Below, in pieces: positions 1-12,370 of a DNA stretch of 64,000 bases (the stretch's first letter is position 1; every line of letters begins with the position of its first letter). The translations under genes were made by a program, and so were the position numbers. This stretch comes from Hedera helix. Taxonomy: Eukaryota > Streptophyta > Magnoliopsida > Apiales > Araliaceae. The stretch is from the NCBI GenBank assembly GCA_947179155.2, contig OX359265.1, positions 7,947,477-8,011,476 on the forward strand, given 5' to 3'. The notes beneath the pieces were generated by a model. That model made no database searches, was not told the DNA's origin, and worked only from the letters and a program-made list of their open reading frames with translations.

Positions 1-1082
1 TTAATGTTTCTTCTTTGAAATCCTCGTTGTCAATTTTCTCAAGGTACTACTATTAAAGCTCCTCTTTCTCTTTCTAAAAGGCATCGATATATACATATAT
101 TCGAGAAATATACATATCATGCTCGAATCTTTTGCAGGATATACTATGGAAGAATGAATTGATTGCCTACGGAATGAACCAGTTGAGAATCTTCTTCATA
201 TTCCTTTTGGGGGTTTTCAGGTACAATTGATTTTGTTACCTTCAATTTATGTTTTCGTGGCTCATACTTTTCATATTTTACTTGATCTCTTATTTTGTGC
301 AAGGTGCCATTGTGAGTGTTACGTGTTTGTGGACCAAAGTATAAATTAGACTTTATATATGATCTAAAGAATTGAATGAAAGATAAAAAGTAAAAAATAA
401 ACGAACAAGACAAAAATAAATGAATGCGATAAGTAATAAATGATCAAAAGGGGAATCACCTAGGGTTCGGCCACCCCTAGATGGTTCCACCTCGAGACAA
501 ATTTCGACAATGACTTTCTCGATTAAATTAGATTTGAACTATCGAAATGAAACAATTACAAAAAAAATGAAAAGAAATGGAGAAGGGACAAGAAGTTGAG
601 GTGCCCCTAAGGGTTGGACTCCCCTAGCACACCGTTTCATACTCTTGAAGGTCGTGCCAGACAATTTTTGAGCATTACAATGACGAAATAACGAGCTTGA
701 ACCACAGAAAGAAAGCAAGCAAACTTGTGAAAATGTATAAATGGTTTTTCTTGAATCCTCCATGCAAGAGAAGTTTCTCACAGGGCCAAGAATTAGGAAA
801 AAAATGATGAAAATTGTAATATCTGAGAATATTACGTGGAATTGTAAATAAAAATTTTCATTAATAAAAATGATTTTTTTATTTGAAAAGTATGATGTGT
901 ATGAAATGTAATTATATATATATACAGTCTGGCTCTCAAATGAATCGGTTCGTTAACGAACTGGCTATAACGACGGTTTTGTACAGAAAACTGACGCCAT
1001 AGCTATGACACCGGTTCAAACTGATATGTATATATTATGTTATGTTTGAAATGAGATATGATTAAGTGTATATATATTGGTG
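1..1082. other. AT-rich flank without recognisable gene
   Basis: No gene is recognised here. Two short minus-strand open frames (144-413 and 539-781) have no motif I know and lie in low-complexity AT-rich DNA. This is the original host DNA left of the composite gypsy insertion. Confidence 0.6.
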
Positions 1083-1087
1083 TAATA
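1083..1087. repeat. Left target-site duplication TAATA of the gypsy composite
   Basis: TAATA lies directly before the first TGTAAG LTR end at 1088. The same five bases follow the last LTR end at 29902 (29903-29907). A 5-bp duplication is normal for gypsy integrase. It suggests that the two outermost LTR ends belong to one original insertion although two elements lie between them. A chance match of an AT-rich 5-mer is possible. Confidence 0.7.
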
Positions 1088-1910
1088 TGTAAGACCCCGA
1101 ATTTTATGAAATACAAAATTTAATTTTTCTTCATATAGATATTTTTTTTAAACAGTAAGTGGTTAAATCGATAAAGTTAAAAGTTAAGGATGTTATGTGC
1201 AAATTTTATTTTGTCGGACAATATTCGCTTTGTCGGGGAATATTCGTTTGGTCGGGGAATATTCGTTTGGTCCGACGACGCCGAAATAACAAATTATTGG
1301 TGGACCCCACAACGGAATATTTGTCGGATATAGAAAACGACAGAAATAACCTTTTTAAATAAAAATAGTCAACGGAACTGTTAAAATACCGGTGATAAAA
1401 GAATAGTAGCATACGGTAGTTATTGGTATTTTCTGTAGCACTCGGTACTCTACAGTAACACACGGTATTGCATAGTGTCTCATATTTTTGGTCTGATAAT
1501 TGACACCGTAACTGTTACGCATCATTTCATCGATAATTGTCACTGCATAATATTTTATATTATCAATTCAATAATTGTTGTTACACAGTATTTTGCATTA
1601 TTGATTTAATAATTGTCATTACACTGTATTTTATATCATTGAGTCAATAATTGTTGTTGCACTGTTTTTAAAATTATTGAACCTAATAATTGTCACAGTA
1701 ACATATGCACAGTAATTCACATTATTGAATCAATAATTGTCATTACACAGTAACGTATGCTTTATTTTACATTATTGTTATCTCTATTATGATGTTATTT
1801 AAACAGTTGTATTTCATTAATTTATTGACTTGATATCTAAGAGCTAACTATACTGTATTTATAACAATTAGTCATAATAATTGAATTGATAAAGTTATTT
1901 GTTTATAATA

Positions 1911-2145
1911 TAAAGTTAGGTGATTATTAGGTGATATGAAATGAATGGTGTAGATTAAAGTGTGAATTATTGTTGAATAATTGAATTGATTTGTTTATAA
2001 TATAAAGTTAGGTGATTATTAGGTGATATGAAATGAATGGTGTAGATTAAAGTGTGAATTATTGTTGAATAATTAAATTGATTTGTTTATAATATAAAGT
2101 TAGGTGATTATTAGGTGATATGAAATGAATGGTGTAGATTAAAGA
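1911..2145 (+). repeat. 92-bp tandem repeat inside LTR (3 units)
   Basis: Units start near 1911, 2003 and 2095 with TAAAGTTAGGTGATTATTAG and continue through ATGAATGGTGTAGATTAAAG. The third unit is shortened. The same array occurs in the LTRs at 8927, 10216 and 26963, so it predates these insertions. It lies just upstream of the TATA box. Confidence 0.85.
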
Positions 2146-2232
2146 TAATATAATATTTGAAATGGATGGTGTAGATTAAAAGATGATCTTTAAATGAATG
2201 GTTTAGATTAAATGAATGATAAGATTTTTGGC

Positions 2233-2240
2233 TATAAATA
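2233..2240 (+). promoter_or_regulatory. Probable LTR TATA box (TATAAATA)
   Basis: TATAAATAGAAG is a canonical plant core promoter motif, about 1.15 kb into the LTR. It is followed by a pyrimidine-rich stretch. The same box is present at 11360-11367 and 28109-28116. The truncated copy near 10072 reads TATAAATGG. Transcription start was not determined. Confidence 0.6.
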
Positions 2241-2568
2241 GAAGCCTTAACTTAAGGATTTTTCATAAACTTCCTTACTTGTTCTTTCTTTCTCTCTCTA
2301 AATACTTCTTGTGAAAGTTCTCTCTAAGTGTGCTTAAGTCATCTTGAGTATTTGTGAAGATCTATAAGTATACGTGTACTGTTCAAGTTAATCAACCTCA
2401 TTTAAATCAATATCCAGTCACGTGTTGAGGTAAGGGATACCATCTTTTTCATCTTCCATTATTCAAACGTACTATGGTAAGGGATTATCATTATTTGGTT
2501 CTCGATAATAATATTGTTTCTTCCTTACTCATAAGACGTGCCTTTTATTTCCATGTATTAAATTGTGG

Positions 2569-2910
2569 GAATAACCTTACGGAGCGGATTGCCGCCTGTT
2601 GGTGAATAACCTTTCGTATTCATTCATTATTAATCTCTGAGAATAACCTTACGGAGCGGATTGCCGCCTGTTTGGTGAATAACTCTTTGTACTCAAATTC
2701 TATTAAATTGTGGGAATAACCTTACGGAGCGGATTGCCGCCTGTTGGTGAATAACCTTTCGTATTCATTCATTATTAATCTCTGAGAATAACCTTACGGA
2801 GAGGATTGCCGCCTGTTTGGTGAATAACTCTTTGTACTCAAATTCTATTAAATTGTGGGAATAACCTTACGGAGCGGATTGCCGCCTGTTGGTGAATAAC
2901 CCTTTGTATT
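2569..2910 (+). repeat. 72-73-bp tandem repeat in LTR (5 units)
   Basis: Units begin GAATAACCTTACGGAGCGG at 2569, 2641, 2714, 2786 and 2859. They alternate between the tails CTGTTGGTG and CTGTTTGGTG. The LTRs at 10216 and 26963 have four units each. This GC-richer minisatellite lies downstream of the TATA box, so it would be in the transcribed leader. Confidence 0.9.
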
Positions 2911-4087
2911 AATTTCTTTCACCTTTTGTTAATCAAACCTGCTACGGTAAGGGATATTATTTTCTTTTATACTCCTAAATCGAAATTTATTATGGAACTA
3001 TTGCTTCTATAATTCCTGAAAATATTATATGTTCCATAATAGTTGAACTTCATTATTTCAACTGAACCTTCCTATTTACGTGAACCTTTCTATTGAATTG
3101 TAACCGTTATTCTGAACTGTGGATCTTGAATTTCACTCCACATCATGTTGACAATTTGGACATTATTTGAATCTGTACAAAGTAAACTTCCGATACTTAT
3201 TGTTATCCTATTTCTTCTGTTCATCATTTATATCATTCTAATCATCCAAAAATCAAGCTGTTGTGAATATCTGTGGCCGGGGGCACAGATGTGATATATT
3301 TGTTGAACAGATGATAGGTTAAAGGCGATATAATAGGTTAAAGGCGATACATCTGTTCGGTGTCTTTTATGGCACGTGGTGAATGTTCTCTTTGGCCCGT
3401 AGTGCAAAGATGAACTGTTGTTTGGTATGATTATGACCAAAGGCTGAATCTGGTATAATCATGACCGTTGGTGCTATATTGAATATCTTTGGCCCGTAGT
3501 ACAAAGATGAACTGTTGATGTGCATGATTATGATCAGGAACTGTGAATTTGTATTATCTTGACTAATGATATTTCAGATGATAAAAGTTGATGATGTTTT
3601 TCCTAAAAAGAGAACCGAGTGGACATTATAGTCTGCATTATTCTTCTAATAGATTACTCATTCCGCTGCTATTATTGATCTGAACGTTGTTTAAGAATTT
3701 AACTGCAGTTTTTGATATAAACCTTGTAGTCTATTGTATTCTATCAAGAACTCAACTGTTGAAGACTAATGATAATTTATTCGTCATTATCTTAGTCATG
3801 ATATTCTTTACTGGGCTATTTGAGCTCACCCTTTCTTTTGTTCCATTGTTTTTCAACAGGAGATGAAAACATAACAGGGTCTAGCCGGGGAATGGAGTGA
3901 GGGTCCGAGGAATAGTTATCATAGTCTTCACGTTTTGTAAAATAGTGTGGCAATAATAGTGAAGACTTAGTTGTGTATTATTATACACTGTATTGTTGTA
4001 CGTTGTGCTTTGTTGTAATAATTTTGTTGTAGTATTTTGACGACTCAAGTTTGGGCTGTGTGGGCCCAGATTTGGGGGCGTCACAGT

Positions 4088-4099
4088 TGGCATCAGAGC
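4088..4099 (+). other. Primer-binding site, initiator tRNA-Met (element A)
   Basis: TGGCATCAGAGC lies two bases after the LTR end. It differs by one base from the common plant retroelement site TGGTATCAGAGC, which pairs with the 3' end of initiator tRNA-Met. Confidence 0.85.
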
Positions 4100-4284
4100 T
4101 TAGGGATATGGTCTTTAATGGCGATCTGGGGTAGAACTAGGAGGGGAGAGACGAATAGAATCAGTCACTAGTGTGTCCTACCTAAAATAGATTTTATTAT
4201 CTAATGAGTCGATTTGAATGTAGGAACATGAAGTGATGAGTCAGTTTATTTGAACTAACATTTATTTTGTGACCACAGTTAGGT

Positions 4285-7200
4285 ATGGCATCTAAAAATC
4301 AAGAGGTTAACTATGGAATACCCGAAGCAAATGTAGCCGAGAATCAAGAGGCCCCAAACAATCCTCCTGCCAACTCAGGAAATAATGTTCCTGATAACAT
4401 GATGAACGATGGATTCTTTAGGAATTTCATGCAGTTCATACAGAATCAAGGAAGAGGAAATCCAGTCAATAATAACGGTAGAAACGCTGGCAATTTGAGG
4501 ATGGTCACTGTTAAGCAATTTAAAGAATTAGGACCACCTGAATTCCATGGGAAGCCTGACCCACTCAAAGCGGAGGCATGACTGAAGCAGACGACAAAAA
4601 TACTTGATGTCTTACAATGCACTGATGATCAGAAGGTGCCATTTGCCACTTTTATGTTACGAGGTGAGGCGGACCATTGGTGGGAAGCGGTAAAACGTAT
4701 CCAACCTTCAGCACTCGAAATGTCTTGGACAGAATTCGAAGAACTGTTTAACGAGAAGTACTTCCCAGAAAGCATCCGCCATATGAAGGAAGTGGAATTC
4801 ATTAAGCTGGAGCAGGGAAACATGACAGTTTCTCAATATGAAGCTAAGTTTGCTGAGCTGTCTCGTTTTGCGACTCATCTAGTAGATGACGAAGCACGAA
4901 TGAGTCGAATGTTCCTGAGAGGTTTGAGACTCAAAATTCGTCAACAACTTAGTTCTCATAAATTCAGTTTGTATTCAGATGTTGTAGATAGGGCTCAAAG
5001 GGTGGAGCAAACAGATGAAACATTGCAGCCAAGAGTTAATGATCAGCATAGAGAAAGGAGTGAGAACAACCACAGGAACGAGAACCATCGAGGAGGTAAC
5101 CAACACTTCGGTGGTAATTCCACACCAAATAACAGAAGAGGAGAATCTAGTGGGAACAATTTCAAAAGAAAGAGATTCCATAATAATTATGGAAGGGCAC
5201 CAGCACCAGTACCAACACCAGCACCGACCCCAGTTTCAAGGGGAGAAGATCGACCACCAGTGAGATGCTATAGGTGTGGTCAGGAAGGTCACATCAGCCC
5301 AAACTGTACACTGCAGTCCAAAAAGTGCTACAGTTGTGGGAAAGAGGGTCATCTTGCGCGGTTTTGTCCTGCCACAAAATCAAGTCCAGCTGCAATGATG
5401 ATACCAAAAGCTAGCGCGGATAAAGGAAAATCTGTAGTTCAAGGGAGAGCTTTTGTTGTGACATCCCAAATGGCACGAAACTCGAACGAGGTGATAACCG
5501 GTAAGCTATTCATAAATTCTCGTGAAGTCTACGCTTTGTTAGATACTGGCTCTACCCATTCTTTTATCTCACCTGCATGTGCTCAGCGTTTAAACTTAAC
5601 TCCTGAAAACTTGGACTTTGACTTATCAGTTGAAACCCCATTAGGAGAAATGACCATTACATCTACTGTCTATAAATCTTGCCTAGTTCAAATTAACAAC
5701 CTCACATTACCTGTTGACCTTATTTCTTTGGAGATGCATGAATTTGATGTGATTTTAGGAATTGATTGGTTGACTACCCATCATGCTAAAATTGATTGTT
5801 TTCATAAGATTATTAGTTTTCATATTCCTAATCAACCTGTCATGCAAATTCAAGCAACTAAACCATTAAAATCTATAACTGTTATTTCTAGCCATAAAGC
5901 CATTCGTTTATTGAAAAACGGATGTCAAGCCTTTTTAGCTCATGTCACTGATTTGAACAAAAATACGTCAAACTTGAATGATATTCCCATTGTTAATGAG
6001 TTTCCTGACGTTTTTCCTGAAGAACTTCCTGGCTTACCCCCAAACCGTGAAATTGATTTTTATATTGATCTTGAACCCGGTACCAAGCCCATTTCCAAAG
6101 CTCCCTACCGAATGGCTCCCATTGAACTTCAAGAGTTAAAAGTCCAACTACAGGAATTGTTGGATACCGGTTTCATTCGTCCGAGTGCATCACCTTGGGG
6201 TGCTCCTGTTCTATTTGTGAAGAAGAAAGACGGGAGTATGAGATTGTGCATTGACTACCGAGAATTGAACCATGTCACCATCAAGAACAGGTACCCGTTA
6301 CCTCGGATTGATGACATGTTTGATCAATTGCAAGGCGCTCAACATTTCTCAAAGATTGATCTCCGTTCTGGATATCATCAGTTAAAGGTTAAAGCTGAGG
6401 ACATTCCAAAGACTGCTTTCAGAACTCGTTATGGGCATTATGAGTTCTTAGTCATGCCTTTTGGACTAACTAATGCTCCTGCAGCTTTCATGGACATGAT
6501 GAACCGGATATTCAAGGAACATTTGGATCATTTTGTGGTTGTCTTTATTGATGACATCCTCATATACTCCAAGAGTCGCGAGGATCATGAACAACACCTG
6601 AGATTGATACTACAAAAGCTCCGTGAAAACAAATTATATGCCAAGTTGAAGAAATGTGAGTTCTGGCTTGAGGAGGTCGCGTTTCTTGGGCATGTGATTT
6701 CTAGTCAAGGAATATCAGTCGATCCTGCGAAGATTGAAACGGTACTAAATTGGGAACAACCCAAAACAGTAACCGAAGTCCGAAGTTTTCTGGGTCTAGC
6801 TGGTTATTATCGGAGATTCGTAGAAGGATTTTCTCGAATCGCCACTCCATTAACGCAGCTTACTCGGAAAAGCACAAAATTCATATGGAGCGAGGAATGC
6901 GAGAAAAGTTTCCAAGAACTCAAGAAGAGACTGATTTCAGCTCCTGTTCTGACCATACCATCAGGATCAGGAGAATTTGTTATCTACAGCGATGCTTCTG
7001 GCAAAGGTCTAGGCTGTGTCCTTATGCAACATGGAAAGGTTATAGCCTACGCCTCTCGACAACTCAAAGATTATGAGAAAAATTATCCTACTCATGATCT
7101 AGAGTTGGCAGCAGTCGTTTTCGCGTTTAAGATCTGGAGACACTACTTGTACGGAGAAAAAGTGGATATCTATACGGATCATAAAAGTCTCAAGTATTTC

Positions 7201-8931
7201 TTCACCCAGAAGGAACTCAACATGCGACAACGACGTTGGCTTGAGCTGTTAAAGGATTATGACCACACAATCCAGTATCACCCGGGAAAGGCGAACGTTG
7301 TAGCTGACGCTTTGAGCAGAAAATCTTATGCAAGTACAAGTGCACTGCTGACAACACAAAAGTGTATTTTGTACGACTTGCAAAAGATGGAGATAGAGCT
7401 AAAGACACCAGGGACCCACTCGAAGATTGCTCACGTGCGAGTAGAACCAACTTTAATCGATAAAATTAAAGCTGCTCAAGCTACCGATCCGGAACTGATA
7501 AACATGATAAAGAAAGTACAAGAAGGTGCCATTCCCGAAGCAAGAATCGACGAGAAAGGAATACTTCGAGTCAACTCTCGACTCTGTGTTCCTAACGATC
7601 CTGAATTAAAGCATAAAATCATGATGGAGGCACACAACACGCCGTTTGCAATCCACCCAGGAGGTACCAAGATGTATCGAGATCTTCGACATACATTTTG
7701 GTGGAACAATATGAAAAGAGAGATTGCGGAGTTTATCTCAAGGTGCCTAACTTGTCAACGTGTCAAGGCAGAACATCAAGTTCCTAAAGGTCCATTACAA
7801 TCACTTGAAGTTCCCGAATGGAAGTGGGAACACATCAATATGGACTTCGTGACGGGTCTTCCAAAAGTTTCTCAAGGCTTAGATGCAATTTGGGTGATCG
7901 TAGATAGATTGACCAAATCTGCTCATTTCTTGCCTATACGAGAAAACTTTTCACTTGAACGTCTTGCCGGTATGTACATAAATGAGATCGTGAGATTGCA
8001 TGGCATGCCAGTTTCCATAGTTTCTGATCGAGATCCTAGATTCACTTCACGCTTTTGGATCAGTCTACAAAAAGCTATGGGCACTGAACTACGTTTTAGT
8101 TCTGCATACCATCCTCAAACGGACGGACAATCGGAAAGGACGATCCAGACCCTCGAAGATCTTTTGAGACTTTGTGTATTAGACTTCAAAGGAAGTTGGG
8201 ATAAGTACTTGCCGTTGGTGGAATTTTCTTACAACAACAGTTACCAAGCAAGCATATGCATGGCTCCATTCGAGGCATTGTATGGAAGGAAGTGTCGCTC
8301 TCCAATATGTTGGAATGAGGTAGGAGAAGCAAAATTGTTGGGACCCGAGTTGGTACGCTTGACGACCGAAAAGATCCAAATGATCCGACAACGAATACAG
8401 ACCGCACAAGAACGACAAAAGAGTTATGCTGATCTTCATCGGAGAGACGAAAGTTTCAACGTCGGAGATCATGTATTCTTACGTGTTTCTCCATGGAAAG
8501 GGGTTACGAGATTCGAAAAGAGAGGAAAGCTCAACCCTCGATTTATTGGCCCATTTGAAATCCTCGATCGAATAGGAACCGTAGCCTACAGACTAGCCCT
8601 ACCACCAAGTATGTCTCGCATCCATAACGTTTTTCACATATCTATGTTACGTAAATATGTGAAGGACCCAAACCACGTCATTGAGTTAGAACCAGACGTT
8701 ATAGCAGATGATTTAACATACGAGGAAGTACCTGTTAAGATCCTGGATAAGAAGGAGCAGATCCTACGCTCAAAGGTTATACCTCAAGTTAAGGTTTTAT
8801 GGAGGAACCAAGATACTGAGGAAATGACCTGGGAGCTAGAATCTGAGATGAAATCTAAGTATCCTTACCTCTTCGATATGTCAGGTACGTCAATTTCGGG
8901 GACGAAATTTCATAAGGAGGGGAGGTTGTAA
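4285..8931 (+). pseudogene. Gypsy gag-pol polyprotein A, one nonsense codon
   Basis: One frame of 1549 codons encodes Gag, protease, RT, RNase H, integrase and a chromodomain-like tail. Codon 99 is TGA (4579-4581) where copy B has TGG (Trp). The rest is open, and the next in-frame Met is at 4636. Numbering as in copy B: zinc knuckles CYRCGQEGHISPNC (328) and CYSCGKEGHLARFC (348); protease DTGS (420, intact here); RT motif FIDD (catalytic Asp near 756); RNase H YSDASG (903); integrase HHCC from 1117 and a D,D35E triad near 1187, 1248 and 1284. The tail around KILDKKEQILR resembles chromodomains that chromoviruses use for targeting. The stop codon overlaps the 3' LTR start. Start ATG 4285 was chosen because copy B is open from the same ATG. 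Confidence 0.92.
8914..8925 (+). other. Polypurine tract, element A
   Basis: AAGGAGGGGAGG lies one base before the 3' LTR start and primes plus-strand DNA synthesis. It is also coding: it specifies the last residues of gag-pol A. Confidence 0.85.
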
Positions 8932-10215
8932 GACCCCGAATTTTATGAAATACAAAATTTAATTTTTCTTCATATAGATATTTTTTTTAAACAGTAAGTG
9001 GTTAAATCGATAAAGTTAAAAGTTAAGGATGTTATGTGCAAATTTTATTTTGTCGGACAATATTCGCTTTGTCGGGGAATATTCGTTTGGTCGGGGAATA
9101 TTCGTTTGGTCCGACAGCGCCGAAATAACAAATTATTGGTGGACCCCACAACGGAATATTTGTCGGATATAGAAAACGACAGAAATAACCTTTTTAAATA
9201 AAAATAGTCAACGGAACTGTTAAAATACCGGTGATAAAAGAATAGTAGCATACGGTAGTTATTGGTATTTTCTGTAGCACTCGGTACTCTACAGTAACAC
9301 ACGGTATTGCATAGTGTCTCATATTTTTGGTCTGATAATTGACACCGTAACTGTTACGCATCATTTCATCGATAATTGTCACTGCATAATATTTTATATT
9401 ATCAATTCAATAATTGTTGTTACACAGTATTTTGCATTATTGATTTAATAATTGTCATTACACTGTATTTTATATCATTGAGTCAATAATTGTTGTTGCA
9501 CTGTTTTTAAAATTATTGAACCTAATAATTGTCACAGTAACATATGCACAGTAATTCACATTATTGAATCAATAATTGTCATTACACAGTAACGTATGCT
9601 TTATTTTACATTATTGTTATCTCTATTATGATGTTATTTAAACAGTTGTATTTCATTAATTTATTGACTTGATATCTAAGAGCTAACTATACTGTATTTA
9701 TAACAATTAGTCATAATAATTGAATTGATAAAGTTATTTGTTTATAATATAAAGTTAGGTGATTATTAGGTGATATGAAATGAATGGTGTAGATTAAAGT
9801 GTGAATTATTGTTGAATAATTGAATTGATTTGTTTATAATATAAAGTTAGGTGATTATTAGGTGATATGAAATGAATGGTGTAGATTAAAGTGTGAATTA
9901 TTGTTGAATAATTAAATTGATTTGTTTATAATATAAAGTTAGGTGATTATTAGGTGATATGAAATGAATGGTGTAGATTAAAGATAATATAATATTTGAA
10001 ATGGATGGTGTAGATTAAAAGATGATCTTTAAATGAATGGTTTAGATTAAATGAATGATAAGATTTTTGGCTATAAATGGAAGCCTTAACTTAAGGATTT
10101 TTCATAAACTTCCTTACTTGTTCTTTCTTTCTCTCTCTAAATACTTCTTGTGAAAGTTCTCTCTAAGTGTGCTTAAGTCATCTTGAGTATTTGTGAAGAT
10201 CTATAAGTATACGTG
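8927..10215 (+). repeat. Truncated 3' LTR of element A (first 1289 bp)
   Basis: This segment matches 1088-2376 with about three substitutions (near 9113-9115 and at 10079). It stops abruptly after TATACGTG, where the full LTR would continue TACTGTTC. The next base begins a complete LTR of element B. The truncation is explained by insertion of B at this point. Confidence 0.9.
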
Positions 10216-11359
10216 TGTAAGACCCCGAATTTTATGAAATACAAAATTTAATTTTTCTTCATATATATTTTTTTTGAAACAGTAAGTGGTTAAATTAACA
10301 AAATTGAAAGTTAAGGATGTTATGTGCAAATTTTATTTTGTCGGACAATATTCGCTTTGTCGGGGAATATTCGTTTGGTCGGGGAATATTCGTGCCGTAC
10401 GACGGCGCCAAAATAATAAATTATTGGTGGACCCCACAACGGAATATTTGTCGGATATAGAAAACGACAGAAGTAACATTTTTAAATAAAAATAGTCAAC
10501 GGAACTGTTAAAATACCGGTGATAAAAGAATAGTAGCATACGGTAGTTTATGGTATTTTCTGTAGCACACGGTACTCTACAGTAACACACGGTATTGCAT
10601 AGTGTCTCATATTATTGGTCTGATAATTGACACCGTAACTGTTACGCATCATTTCATCGATAATTGTCACTGCATAATATTTTATATTATCAATTCAATA
10701 ATTGTTGTTACACAGTATTTTGCATTATTGATTTAATAATTGTCATTACACTGTATTTTATATCATTGAGTCAATAATTGTTGTTGCACTGTTTTTAAAA
10801 TTATTGAACCTAATAATTGTCACAGTAACATATGCACAGTAATTCACATTATTGAATCAATAATTGTCATTACACAGTAACGTATGCTTTATTTTACATT
10901 ATTGTTATCTCTATTATGATGTTATTTAAACAGTTGTATTTCATTAATTTATTGACTTGATATCTAAGAGCTAACTATACTGTATTTATAACAATTAGTC
11001 ATAATAATTGAATTGATAAAGTTATTTGTTTATAATATAAAGTTAGGTGATTATTAGGTGATATGAAATGAATGGTGTAGATTAAAGTGTGAATTATTGT
11101 TGAATAATTGAATTGATTTGTTTATAATATAAAGTTAGGTGATTATTAGGTGATATGAAATGAATGGTGTAGATTAAAGTGTGAATTATTGTTGAATAAT
11201 TAAATTGATTTGTTTATAATATAAAGTTAGGTGATTATTAGGTGATATGAAATGAATGGTGTAGATTAAAGATAATATAATATTTGAAATGGATGGTGTA
11301 GATTAAAAGATGATCTTTAAATGAATGGTTTAGATTAAATGAATGATAAGATTTTTGGC

Positions 11360-11367
11360 TATAAATA
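11360..11367 (+). promoter_or_regulatory. Probable LTR TATA box, element B
   Basis: TATAAATAGAAG is present at the same LTR position as in element A. Confidence 0.55.
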
Positions 11368-11544
11368 GAAGCCTTAACTTAAGGATTTTTCATAAACTTC
11401 CTTACTTGTTCTTTCTTTCTCTCTCTAAATACTTCTTGTGAAAGTTCTCTCTAAGTGTGCTTAAGTCATCTTGAGTATTTGTGAAGATCTATAAGTATAC
11501 GTGTACTGTTCAAGTTAATCAACCTCATTTAAATCAATATCCAG

Positions 11545-11995
11545 TCACGTGTTACGGTAAGGGATACCATCTTTTTCATCTTCCATTATTCAAACGTACT
11601 ATGGTAAGGAATATCATTCTTTTCACACTCTTAAATTTATTACGGTAAGGAATGTCATTTTCTTTTCTTACTTGTAAGAAATATCATTTTCTTTCATACT
11701 CTTAACCTTATTATGGTAAGGGATGTCATTTTCTTTCGTACTCTTAAATTTACTACTCGTAAGGGATACCATCTTTTTCATCTTCCATTATTCAAACTTA
11801 CTACGGTAACGAATATCATATTCTTTCATATTCTATTATTCAAACTTGCTACAGTAAGGGATGTCATTTTCTTTCATACTCTTAAATTTACTACTCGTAA
11901 GGAATATCATTCTTTTCACACTCTTAAATTTATTACGGTAAGGAATGTCATTTTCTTTTCTTACTTGTAAGAGATACCATCTTTTTCATCTTCCA
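11545..11995 (+). repeat. Expanded GGTAAGGGAT minisatellite, only in this LTR
   Basis: About nine or ten imperfect units of 37-48 bp each start with GGTAAGG or GTAAGGG, followed by ATxxCATTTTCTTTC-like text. The other two full LTRs have only two such units here. The expansion accounts for the greater length of this LTR. Confidence 0.85.
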
Positions 11996-12105
11996 TTATT
12001 CTAACATACTATGGTAAGGGATTATCATTATTTGATTCTCGATAATAATATTGTTTCTTCCTTACTCATAAGACGTGCCTTTTATTTCCATGTATTAAAT
12101 TGTGG

Positions 12106-12370
12106 GAATAACCTTACGGAGCGGATTGCCGCCTGTTGGTGAATAACCTTTCGTATTCATTCATTATTAATCTCTGAGAATAACCTTACGGAGCGGATTG
12201 CCGCCTGTTTGGTGAATAACTCTTTGTACTCAAATTCTATTAAATTGTGGGAATAACCTTACGGAGCGGATTGCCGCCTGTTTGGTGAATAACTCTTTGT
12301 ACTCAAATTCTATTAAATTGTGGGAATAACCTTACGGAGCGGATTGCCGCCTGTTGGTGAATAACCCTTT
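12106..12370 (+). repeat. 72-73-bp tandem repeat in LTR B (4 units)
   Basis: Units start at 12106, 12178, 12251 and 12324 and match the five-unit array of LTR A. The equivalent array in LTR 26963 starts at 28445 and also has four units. Confidence 0.88.

Larger units (their letters stand above)
1088..4085 (+). repeat. 5' LTR of gypsy element A (2998 bp)
   Basis: The LTR begins TGTAAGACC, ends GTCACA, and is followed after two bases by the primer-binding site. Positions 1088-2376 match 8927-10215 with about three differences. The full length matches the LTRs at 10216 and 26963. It contains three 92-bp tandem units, five units of about 72.5 bp, and a duplicated motif GGCCCGTAGTxCAAAGATGA near 3395 and 3490. 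Unlike the B LTRs, it lacks a 12-bp insertion just before the motif TTTCACTCCACA near 3133. Confidence 0.93.

Noticed and set aside
1159..1543. Small frames that recur at 8998, 10286 and 27033 and their antisense partners
   Set aside because: They recur only because the LTR recurs. They lie upstream of the TATA box and show no coding features.
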